From: an uncultured Clostridia bacterium | GTDB lineage: Bacteria > Bacillota > Clostridia > Oscillospirales > CAG-272 | DNA: 47,295 nucleotides | Direction of reading: 5' to 3' | Assembly: GCA_947625805.1 (NCBI GenBank) | Contig: CANQPT010000011.1 | Span: forward strand, 1 to 47,295 | Shown here: positions 40,711-47,295 of the stretch, piece after piece | Layout: each line of letters begins with the position of its first letter | Numbering within the stretch: the first letter of the stretch is position 1 | Notes under the pieces: model-generated | Seen by the model: the letters and a program-made list of their open reading frames with translations, nothing else | What the model was told of the DNA's origin: nothing | Database searches by the model: none | Made by a program: the position numbers and the translations under genes

Positions 40711-40733
40711 CGGCGCACTTTGACCGTGCGCCG
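40711..40733 (-). terminator. orphan terminator-like hairpin
   Basis: CGGCGCAC and GTGCGCCG form an 8-bp stem with a 7-nt loop. On the minus strand it is followed by CATTTTTTG, but no minus-strand gene precedes it. Read on the plus strand it is followed only by ACGTTTT. Confidence 0.5.
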
Positions 40734-40816
40734 ACGTTTTCCCGTACGACCGGTAGGTTTCTTTCGGGGGCGAACGCCTCTTTTTTGCAAGCATTTGCGC
40801 CGAACATGCACTACAC

Positions 40817-40845
40817 TTGAAAAAAACGCTTGTTTATGATACAAT
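40817..40845 (+). promoter_or_regulatory. promoter of the small peptide-mnmG-rsmG operon
   Basis: TTGAAA (40817-40822), 17 bp and TACAAT (40840-40845) lie about 30 bp before ATG 40876. Confidence 0.75.
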
Positions 40846-40875
40846 GGCAGAAACAAACCGTGGGAGGTAAAGAGT

Positions 40876-40986
40876 ATGAAAGAACGCATCGGGCACATCA
40901 TAGCCATCCTCGTATTGGCGCTTACCGTGCTTGCGGCTTTCGGATATGCCCTCGGGTATTTTGATCTAACCTTTATTCGCAGATGA
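40876..40986 (+). CDS. 36-aa single-helix membrane peptide coupled to mnmG
   Basis: The frame [29 protein letters not shown]... has one strong membrane helix (about residues 7-26) and a short basic end (FIRR). It has an excellent ribosome site (GGGAGGTAA) at the right distance, a promoter directly upstream and a 4-bp ATGA overlap with the mnmG start. It is too short for the ORF track. Function unknown; it may be a leader whose translation drives mnmG, because mnmG itself has no separate ribosome site. Confidence 0.7.
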   Translation: MKERIGHIIAILVLALTVLAAFGYALGYFDLTFIRR

Positions 40987-42866
40987 ACGACACATATTTT
41001 TGCAAGCAAACAGACGTCGCGGTGGTAGGCGCGGGGCACGCGGGCATTGAGGCCGCGCTTGCCTGTGCGCGCATGGGCTGCCGGACGGCACTGTTCACCA
41101 TGAATCTGGACGCGGTGGGGAATATGCCCTGCAATCCTGCCATCGGCGGAACGGGCAAGGGCCAGTTGGTCTTTGAGATCGACGCGCTGGGCGGAGAGAT
41201 GGGCCGGGCGGCCGACCGGGTCACCCTGCAATCACGCACCCTCAACGCAAGCAAAGGCCCCGCCGTACAGTCCAAGCGAGTGCAGGCCGACCGGCGGCTG
41301 TATCAGGAGATCATGAAAGAGACCCTGGAGCGCACGCCGTCCTTAGAACTCATTCAGGCCGAGATCGTGGATCTAAAGATAGAGAACGGCGCCGTGTGCG
41401 GTGTGGTCACACGCATGGGCGCGGTCTTTTCCTGCCGCGCGGTCATTCTTTGCTGCGGTACCTATCTGAACGGCGAGGTCATCGTCGGAGAGGTGCAGAC
41501 CCCCTCCGGCCCGGACGGAATGCTCCCGGCCGCCGATCTCTCGAAGGCGCTTATCCGTGCGGGCATCGCGCTGAGGCGATTCAAGACCGGTACCCCGCCC
41601 CGCATCCGTCGGGACTCGGTGGATCTTTCCGGGCTGGAAGTACAGCAGGGCGAGGAATATATCACACCCTATTCCTATCATACCGACGAGGCTGAGTTGA
41701 ACGCACGGGCACAGGTCGACTGTCATATCGTCTACACCAACCAAAAAACCCATGAGATCATTCGGGAAAACCTCGACCGTTCGCCCATCTATTCCGGGCG
41801 CATTCACGGCACGGGACCGCGATACTGTCCGTCCATCGAGGACAAGGTGGTCCGTTTTGCCGACAAGGAGCGGCACCAGCTCTTTCTTGAGCCAATGGGA
41901 ACGCACACCCAGGAGATGTACCTGCAGGGCTTTTCCTCTTCCATGCCGGAAGAGGTACAGCGGCAGATGCTGGCCACCCTGCCCGGCTTTGAGAATGCGC
42001 AGATCATGCGCACCGCCTACGCCATCGAATACGACTGCATCGATCCCACCGAACTTGCTCCGACTCTGGGATTCAAACGGATCGCGGGGCTGTACGGCGC
42101 AGGGCAGTTCAACGGCACCTCGGGCTATGAGGAGGCCGCGGCGCAGGGCATCGTGGCCGGCATCAACGCCGCCCTTTCGGTCAAAGGCGAACCACCCATG
42201 ATTCTCGGGCGGGACACGTCGTATATCGGTATGCTGATCGACGATCTGGTCACCAAGGGGACAAACGAGCCATATCGGGTGATGACCGGCCGTTCGGAAT
42301 ACCGGCTGCTGCTCCGGCAGGACAACGCCGACGCGCGTTTAACTCCCTACGGCAGACGTGTGGGTCTGATCGACGACGCCCGCTGGGCGGACTTTGAGGC
42401 CAAGCAAGAGGCAATCCGGGCCGAGATTGCGCGGATCGGGCGCACCAATATCCCACCCGGCCAAACGCTGGACCAACTGCTGGAGCGGGCAGGCACCGCA
42501 CCGGCACGCAACGGCATCAGCTTAGCGGAACTGCTGCGCCGACCGCAGCTCGACTATGATATGCTCGCTCCCGTCGACCCGGGGCGGCCAAACCTGCCGC
42601 GCGCAGTGCGCAAGACGGTGGAGGTCAGCGTCAAATACGAGGGGTACATCCGCCGGCAACTTGCCGAAGTAGAGAAGTTTTCCCGCCTGGAGCAGAAAAA
42701 ACTGCCGACCGATTTTGACTATACAACCGTAAAAGGCATTCGTCTGGAGGCCCGGCAAAAGTTAAACCGCATCCGGCCGGAAAATCTCGGACAGGCCTCC
42801 CGGATCAGCGGAATCTCTCCGGCTGATCTTTCGGTTTTGCTGATCTGGCTGGAGGGCAGAAAATGA
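40983..42866 (+). CDS. mnmG: tRNA uridine 5-carboxymethylaminomethyl modification enzyme MnmG
   Basis: The 627-aa flavoprotein has [21 protein letters not shown] (FAD Rossmann), [42 protein letters not shown] and the C-terminal MnmE-interacting helical domain ending [10 protein letters not shown]. With MnmE it installs cmnm5U34 in tRNA. Length is typical. Its ATG overlaps the stop of the 36-aa peptide, and its stop overlaps the rsmG start (ATGA). Confidence 0.97.
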   Translation: MNDTYFCKQTDVAVVGAGHAGIEAALACARMGCRTALFTMNLDAVGNMPCNPAIGGTGKGQLVFEIDALGGEMGRAADRVTLQSRTLNASKGPAVQSKRVQADRRLYQEIMKETLERTPSLELIQAEIVDLKIENGAVCGVVTRMGAVFSCRAVILCCGTYLNGEVIVGEVQTPSGPDGMLPAADLSKALIRAGIALRRFKTGTPPRIRRDSVDLSGLEVQQGEEYITPYSYHTDEAELNARAQVDCHIVYTNQKTHEIIRENLDRSPIYSGRIHGTGPRYCPSIEDKVVRFADKERHQLFLEPMGTHTQEMYLQGFSSSMPEEVQRQMLATLPGFENAQIMRTAYAIEYDCIDPTELAPTLGFKRIAGLYGAGQFNGTSGYEEAAAQGIVAGINAALSVKGEPPMILGRDTSYIGMLIDDLVTKGTNEPYRVMTGRSEYRLLLRQDNADARLTPYGRRVGLIDDARWADFEAKQEAIRAEIARIGRTNIPPGQTLDQLLERAGTAPARNGISLAELLRRPQLDYDMLAPVDPGRPNLPRAVRKTVEVSVKYEGYIRRQLAEVEKFSRLEQKKLPTDFDYTTVKGIRLEARQKLNRIRPENLGQASRISGISPADLSVLLIWLEGRK

Positions 42867-43573
42867 GCGCGTTTACGGAAGTTTATTTACAGGCGCTCAC
42901 GCGCAACCGACTGGAACGGTACGCGCCGCACGCGGCCAAATTTGAGGCGCTGGCAGAACTTTTGCGTACCGAAAACAAAAAATACAACCTGACCGCCATC
43001 ACCGACGACCGGGGGATCGCCTACCGGCATTTTGCCGACTGCTTGTATGCCGCCGACCGCTTTGAAGTCGGCGCCCAAGTGCTGGACGTCGGCTGCGGCG
43101 GGGGCTTTCCCGTACTGCCGCTTGCCATTGTCCGCCCGGATCTGCGTCTGACCGCCCTTGACTCGACCGCCAAAAAACTCGGTTTTGTGGAACAGGCGGC
43201 AAAGCGGTTGGCCCTTGAAAACGTCCGCGTATTATGCGCACGGGCGGAAGAGGCGGGACAGGGACCTTGGCGGGAGCGTTACGACGCGGTCTGCGCACGG
43301 GCGGTCGCCCGACTGCCGCTGCTTCTCGAATGGTGCATACCCTTGGTCAAGCCGGACGGGGTTTTTTACGCCCTCAAGGGAAAGAACGGCGGGAAAGAAC
43401 TGGCCGAGGCGGCAAACGCGCTGGCCGCGCTTCTATGTACTGCCGAATGCGAGGAATACACCCTGCTTGCTCCCGAGCCGCAGGGACGGTGTCTGATCAC
43501 CGTGCGCAAGAGAGCGCCCACCCCGGCGCGATATCCCCGCCCGGGCGGACAGGCCGTCAAGAAACCGCTTTAG
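42863..43573 (+). CDS. rsmG: 16S rRNA (guanine527-N7)-methyltransferase
   Basis: The 236-aa product has the GidB features: [35 protein letters not shown] (SAM loop), [13 protein letters not shown] and a final basic C-terminus. It methylates N7 of G527 in 16S rRNA. The mnmG-rsmG pair is conserved in Firmicutes, normally near the origin with parAB/dnaA genes, none of which is visible here. Confidence 0.94.
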   Translation: MSAFTEVYLQALTRNRLERYAPHAAKFEALAELLRTENKKYNLTAITDDRGIAYRHFADCLYAADRFEVGAQVLDVGCGGGFPVLPLAIVRPDLRLTALDSTAKKLGFVEQAAKRLALENVRVLCARAEEAGQGPWRERYDAVCARAVARLPLLLEWCIPLVKPDGVFYALKGKNGGKELAEAANALAALLCTAECEEYTLLAPEPQGRCLITVRKRAPTPARYPRPGGQAVKKPL

Positions 43574-43620
43574 TCATGCCGCACAGTCTCATATTCTCCG
43601 GCTTTTCCCGGCAAAAAATC

Positions 43621-43642
43621 GCGGCAGACTTTGGTCTGCCGC
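43621..43642. terminator. bidirectional terminator
   Basis: GCGGCAGAC and GTCTGCCGC form a 9-bp stem, with AAAAAATC on its plus-strand left side giving a T-run on the minus strand. It separates convergent rsmG and the 310-aa gene. Confidence 0.8.
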
Positions 43643-43655
43643 GATGCTTGCAAAA

Positions 43656-44588
43656 TCAATTTACGATCTCTTCAATGTCCGCCGTCCGGATGGTCTGGGG
43701 CTGGCCGTATTCGTTGGCTTCGCCGTAGGCCACCGTCCCGTCTTCTCCGAAATAATAGAGATCCACGTATCCGGTTTCTACCGGGTATTTTTTGTACAGA
43801 GTGCCTGTGGTTTCAAGCAGCAGCGTGTAGGAAAGATCATGGCCGTCGTCGGCGGTTTGCAGTACCAGACGGTAGCTTCCGTCGGGAGATTCCACCGGAT
43901 TTTCGCGGGTGAGTTTAGCGTTGTTCACTCCGATGACCACCGCATAAAAGGCCATGAACACCGTGACCGCACACACCGCGATGCGGGGGTAGGTCCCCTC
44001 CACCGTGATGCCGATGGCAATAAAGGCGGCGATCATGGGAACCATAAGATAGAGATTGCCGTGCACGCAGAACATGCTGACAAAGGTCACGAGAAGCGCC
44101 AGCGGCTTGGGCAGCATATCCATGAACATGAGCAGCACCACACCGAGCAGCGACAGGGCGAGATAGAGCACATAAAGAATGACGCTGACCGGGGTCAGTC
44201 GGAAGTAATAGCCGCATAAACCGAGAATATCCACTGCCACCAGCGAAAAGATGTAAGCGATGATAATGCAGAGCGGAATGAGCATGGCCGCCGCACGTTT
44301 CCCGGTCATGGGCTTGCGCTTGCCACCGGGAGAGGCGGGCACGGCAAGAGAGGACGTGGTCATCATACGGTTGACCGTCTGGGTGTCCATGCGCTTTACC
44401 GAATTGGTGGTGTAAAAGCGGTATTCCCGCTCGGCCGTCTGAGAGAGCGGCCGGTCGCCCGGCGTATTCAGCCGCGCCTCCTCTTCACGGGCAATATCGT
44501 CCACGAGATTGCTGTCTACCGCTTCAAATTGAAAGGTGTCGATTTTGGACATCTTATTGCGGTTTCCGTGAGGATCATTTGTTTTCAT
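43656..44588 (-). CDS. polytopic membrane protein with extracytoplasmic C-terminus (310 aa)
   Basis: A hydrophilic N-terminus of about 95 residues is followed by five or six helices between 98 and 215 (LIPLCIIIAYIFSLVAV, VILYVLYLALSLLGVVLLMF and others). A C-terminal beta-rich domain of ~90 aa begins NPVESPDGSYRLVLQT and contains YVDLYYFGEDGTV, looking like a small extracytoplasmic sensor domain. Its ATG overlaps the polA stop by 14 bp, with AGGAGAAAC as ribosome site, so it is cotranscribed with polA. The family is not recognised. Confidence 0.7.
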   Translation of the reverse strand: MKTNDPHGNRNKMSKIDTFQFEAVDSNLVDDIAREEEARLNTPGDRPLSQTAEREYRFYTTNSVKRMDTQTVNRMMTTSSLAVPASPGGKRKPMTGKRAAAMLIPLCIIIAYIFSLVAVDILGLCGYYFRLTPVSVILYVLYLALSLLGVVLLMFMDMLPKPLALLVTFVSMFCVHGNLYLMVPMIAAFIAIGITVEGTYPRIAVCAVTVFMAFYAVVIGVNNAKLTRENPVESPDGSYRLVLQTADDGHDLSYTLLLETTGTLYKKYPVETGYVDLYYFGEDGTVAYGEANEYGQPQTIRTADIEEIVN

Positions 44589-47076
44589 ACCATGTTTCTC
44601 CTATCGTTGTCGCGGCGGTCAGCGGTACCGACAGAGCGCATACCCGCTCCATCTCGCCCTTCAGAATTTCCGCCGCCTGATGCGCACACTCGCGCGCGCT
44701 CTCAATCACCAGTTCATCGTGCACCTGTAGGATCAGGTGAGCGTCGATCCCCGCCTGTTCCAGCGCACTGTGTACGTTTACCATGGCCAGTTTCATGACG
44801 TCGGCGGCCGTGCCCTGGATCGGGCTGTTCATTGCCACCCGCTGCCCGAAAGCGCGCAGCATGGCCTTGCCCGAGGAAAGTTCGGGGATATACCGCCTTC
44901 GACCCATCATGGTGGTGACGTAGCCGTCGGCGGCCGCCTGTTCCACTACGGTGTGCAGATAGGCGGCTACCTTGGGATATGCCGCCATATAGGAAGCGAT
45001 ATATTCCGCCGCCTGCTTTTTGGTCACACCGATGTCCTGTGCCAACTTAAAATCGCTGATGCCGTAAATAATGCCGAAGTTGACCGCTTTGGCCCGCTTG
45101 CGCAGGTCGGGTGTGACCTGCTCGGGCGGGATGCCGAAGGCCTGAGAGGCTGTGACCGCGTGAATGTCAACGCCCTCCCGAAACGCCCGGATCATGGTTT
45201 CATCTCCCGAGATGTGTGCGAGCAGGCGCAGTTCGATCTGCGAATAGTCGGCGTCCACCAGCACTCTGCCCGGCGCGTCCGGCAGGAAATACCGCCGCAG
45301 AGTGCGTCCCAGTTCGGTTTTGATGGGAATATTCTGCAAATTCGGCTCGGTAGAAGAGAGTCTTCCGGTGGCGGTCACGGTCTGCTGAAAGACCGTGTGC
45401 ACCCGTCCGCTTTGATCGGCGGCACGGGAAAGGCCAACCGCGTACGTGGAATTCAGCTTGGTCACCTGCCGGTACTCTAAGATCGCGTCCACAATGGGAT
45501 AGAAAGGCCGCAGTTTCTCTAAAATTTCCGCCGAGGTAGAATATCCGCTCTTGGTTTTTTTGCCCGCGGGCAACTCCAGTTTTTCAAATAAAATATGCCC
45601 TAACTGCTTGGGGGAATTGATGTTGAACTCCTCGCCCGCCATAAGATAAATCTTCTCGGCCAACCGATCGGCACGCTCGGAAAGGGCTCGGGCGTATTCG
45701 GCAAGGCCGTCAAGATCTACCGTAAAGCCCGCCCGCTCCATCTCGGCCAGCACCATGGCACAGGGGTGCTCGATCTTATAATAAACGTCGGCGGCGCCGG
45801 TCTCGGATAAACGTGCGTCCAGCACCTGACGCACAAGGAAAAGTTCGTCCGCCGGGTCGGTGCGTGCGCCGGGGGCATAAGCGCGCATCAGATGGTCAAG
45901 GGTATAGTCGGACGCTGTGGAATCGAGCACGTAGGCGGCGAGGGAGACGTCGAATGCGCAAGCCCGCAGCCGCACGCCGGATTTGTCCAAAAAATGCCAG
46001 AAGTCTTTGCTGTCCTCTAAAATCAGGAGGTAGTCCGTGTCTTCAAAAATCTCTTTCAGCTCGGTCGGGTCGGCGGTGATGCACAGATGGTCCTCCCCGC
46101 CGGCAAAATAAAACGCGCCGTCCGCATAGGTGACCCCGTAATACTCGTTTCTCCGGACGTCGCTTACCCGCGCCGTCCGGTATTCGCAGGGAGCGCTTGC
46201 CGCCTGCCCGGCGGGCAGAGCCAGCCGCTCGGCAAGGGAGAACAGTTCCAGCCGGTCGAGCAGAGGATTCAGTATCTCCGGCCTCGGGCCGTTCCATGCG
46301 GTATCGTCGAGGGAAAGCGCGACGGGCGCGTCGGTCACGATGCGGGCAAGAAAGAGCGAACGGTACGCGCTGTCCTTTCCTGCCGCCAGTTTTGCCTTGA
46401 CGCCGGCCGAAAGAGAAGAAGTTTCATATCCGGCATACAGGCTGTCAAGAGAGCCGAACCCGGCGATCAGTCTGAGAGCGGTTTTCTCCCCGATGCCGGG
46501 CACGCCCGGAATATTGTCGGACGAGTCGCCCATCAGAGCCTTGACAAAGACAAACTGATCGGGGCGCACGCCGTATTTTTCCATAAAGGTTTCGGGTGTA
46601 TAGTCGACGGTACTGCCTGTGGAAGCCAGCAGGACGGTGGTTTTGTCTGTGATCAGCTGCAGGCTGTCCTTGTCCCCGGTCAGAAGATAGACCTGCACCC
46701 CCTGTGCGTTGGCCGTGCGGGAAAAAGTGCCGAGAATGTCGTCGGCCTCGTAGCCCTCGCATTCCACCACCGCAAAGCCCAGCGCCCGGCAGAGATCCTT
46801 GGCATAGGGCAGCTGCATTGCCAACTCGGGCGGCATACCCTTGCGGGTGGCCTTGTAGGCGGCGTCCGCCTTGTGCCGGAACGTGGGCGCGGGCATATCA
46901 AAAGCCGTCGCCACATAGTCCGGGCGCAGTGCGTCGGTATGCTTTAAGATCATATTTGCCATACCGTACACCGCCTGGGTGAACAGGCCGTCCTTAGTGG
47001 TCAGCGGCGGGATCCCGTAAAAGGCGCGGTTGAGAATGGAATTTCCGTCTATGACCAGCATTTTCTTGTCTTGCAT
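44575..47076 (-). CDS. polA: DNA polymerase I
   Basis: The 833-aa product has an N-terminal 5' nuclease (MLVIDGNSILNRAFYGI, EGYEADDILGTF, GDKDSLQL, GDSSDNIPGVPGIGEKTA). A middle region corresponds to the 3'-5' exonuclease but has no DxE motif in its first strand, so proofreading is probably lost, as in many Firmicutes. A complete polymerase domain follows with motif A VDADYSQIELRLLAH, motif B RKRAKAVNFGIIYG and motif C LQVHDELVIE. It fills gaps and removes RNA primers. Ribosome site AAGGAG lies 6 bp before ATG 47076. Confidence 0.97.
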   Translation of the reverse strand: MQDKKMLVIDGNSILNRAFYGIPPLTTKDGLFTQAVYGMANMILKHTDALRPDYVATAFDMPAPTFRHKADAAYKATRKGMPPELAMQLPYAKDLCRALGFAVVECEGYEADDILGTFSRTANAQGVQVYLLTGDKDSLQLITDKTTVLLASTGSTVDYTPETFMEKYGVRPDQFVFVKALMGDSSDNIPGVPGIGEKTALRLIAGFGSLDSLYAGYETSSLSAGVKAKLAAGKDSAYRSLFLARIVTDAPVALSLDDTAWNGPRPEILNPLLDRLELFSLAERLALPAGQAASAPCEYRTARVSDVRRNEYYGVTYADGAFYFAGGEDHLCITADPTELKEIFEDTDYLLILEDSKDFWHFLDKSGVRLRACAFDVSLAAYVLDSTASDYTLDHLMRAYAPGARTDPADELFLVRQVLDARLSETGAADVYYKIEHPCAMVLAEMERAGFTVDLDGLAEYARALSERADRLAEKIYLMAGEEFNINSPKQLGHILFEKLELPAGKKTKSGYSTSAEILEKLRPFYPIVDAILEYRQVTKLNSTYAVGLSRAADQSGRVHTVFQQTVTATGRLSSTEPNLQNIPIKTELGRTLRRYFLPDAPGRVLVDADYSQIELRLLAHISGDETMIRAFREGVDIHAVTASQAFGIPPEQVTPDLRKRAKAVNFGIIYGISDFKLAQDIGVTKKQAAEYIASYMAAYPKVAAYLHTVVEQAAADGYVTTMMGRRRYIPELSSGKAMLRAFGQRVAMNSPIQGTAADVMKLAMVNVHSALEQAGIDAHLILQVHDELVIESARECAHQAAEILKGEMERVCALSVPLTAATTIGETWYENK

Positions 47077-47102
47077 GGTGTTCTCCTTGCGTGATTATCT
47101 TT

Positions 47103-47152
47103 TGCCTATATATTATCTGCCTGCCTATATATTATCTTGCCTATATATTATA
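47103..47152. repeat. three AT-rich direct repeats upstream of polA
   Basis: TGCCTATATATTATC occurs at 47103-47117, 47122-47136 and, with a last-base change, 47138-47152. On the polA-coding strand each copy reads [GT]ATAATATATAGGCA and so contains a -10-like hexamer. Confidence 0.8.
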
Positions 47153-47175
47153 ACAAAGATATGAAAATTTTTCAA
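47147..47175 (-). promoter_or_regulatory. polA promoter
   Basis: On the minus strand TTGAAA (47170-47175), 17 bp and TATAAT (47147-47152). Confidence 0.75.
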
Positions 47176-47181
47176 ATACTA

Positions 47182-47210
47182 TTTACGAACGGACTTTTTT
47201 TCGGTATAAT
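47182..47210 (+). promoter_or_regulatory. divergent promoter leaving the window
   Basis: TTTACG (47182-47187), 17 bp and TATAAT (47205-47210) point to a plus-strand gene beyond 47295. The leader contains a nested inverted repeat at 47224-47277. Confidence 0.65.
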
Positions 47211-47295
47211 TAGGATAGGAAAGCCTACAAATAAAAAGTCAAGCCCCAAAAAAGAACTTGACGAAAAAAATTGTAGGTGAAGTAGGAAGAAAAAG

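Noticed and set aside
40514-40807. 97-aa minus-strand ORF upstream of the secreted protein
   Set aside because: It covers that gene's promoter and the orphan hairpin; Cys/Phe-rich, no ribosome site.
47103-47152. Possible CRISPR array
   Set aside because: The three repeats are only 15 bp with 1-4 bp between them; too short and too close for CRISPR repeats and spacers.

Overview
The window looks like a chromosomal segment of a Gram-positive, moderately GC-rich member of the Clostridia, probably a gut-type Oscillospirales/Ruminococcaceae relative. Support comes from consensus sigma-A promoters and strong AGGAGG ribosome sites, a T-box leader in front of pheST, a CpsB/CpsC/CpsD-type exopolysaccharide control set, an SLH-anchored cell-wall protein, DegV, PepF, and a DNA polymerase I with no visible proofreading motif. 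The genus assignment is inference. No tRNA, rRNA, CRISPR array, transposase or prophage gene was seen.

Layout. (1) 1-6.5 kb: an HprK/PEPCK-fold kinase-like protein, a large secreted repeat protein, two short peptides of one family (YxxP[ED] leader plus a [FI]DS[FL] motif), then a polysaccharide chain-length regulator, a BY-kinase and a PHP-type phosphatase. (2) 6.5-9 kb: the GTPase YchF, a zinc-ribbon protein, and an XRE regulator fused to a bactofilin-like repeat. (3) 9-14 kb, minus strand: a glycosyltransferase and T-box-controlled pheS-pheT. (4) 14-20.2 kb, minus strand: an operon of RlmB-like methyltransferase, a large protein that looks like a catalytically dead P-type ATPase, a radical SAM protein and its DUF2344 partner. 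(5) 20.3-24.6 kb, minus strand: oligoendopeptidase F and a membrane-anchored extracellular protein. (6) 24.6-25.3 kb: a gene-free stretch with a compact element bounded by 15-bp inverted repeats and rich in hairpins. (7) 25.3-31.5 kb: DegV, a membrane protein, three translationally coupled small genes, a phosphodiesterase, an exonuclease, TcdA and CysK. (8) 31.6-37.3 kb: a cell-wall operon (amidase, NUDIX, LRR-CAP-SLH protein) divergent from a zinc-ribbon membrane protein. (9) 37.4-40.5 kb, minus strand: a second large secreted repeat protein followed by a third peptide of the YxxPE family, absent from the ORF track. (10) 40.8-43.6 kb: a 36-aa membrane peptide coupled to mnmG and rsmG. (11) 43.6-47.1 kb, minus strand: a membrane protein and polA, with a divergent promoter leaving the window.

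The most interesting signal is the repeated pairing of a large secreted repeat protein with one or two short YxxPE peptides immediately downstream, at two unlinked loci. The two secreted proteins share a C-terminal domain and little else. The first locus also has an HprK-like kinase of the superfamily that phosphorylates some RiPP precursors, and all three peptides carry a [FI]-D-S-[FL] tetrapeptide. I suggest a peptide-modification or surface-display system that has not, to my knowledge, been described. Its function is inference.

Second-tier leads are the pseudo-P-type ATPase, the XRE-bactofilin fusion, the structured repeat element at 24.75-25.02 kb, and a two-copy hairpin repeat in convergent intergenic regions.
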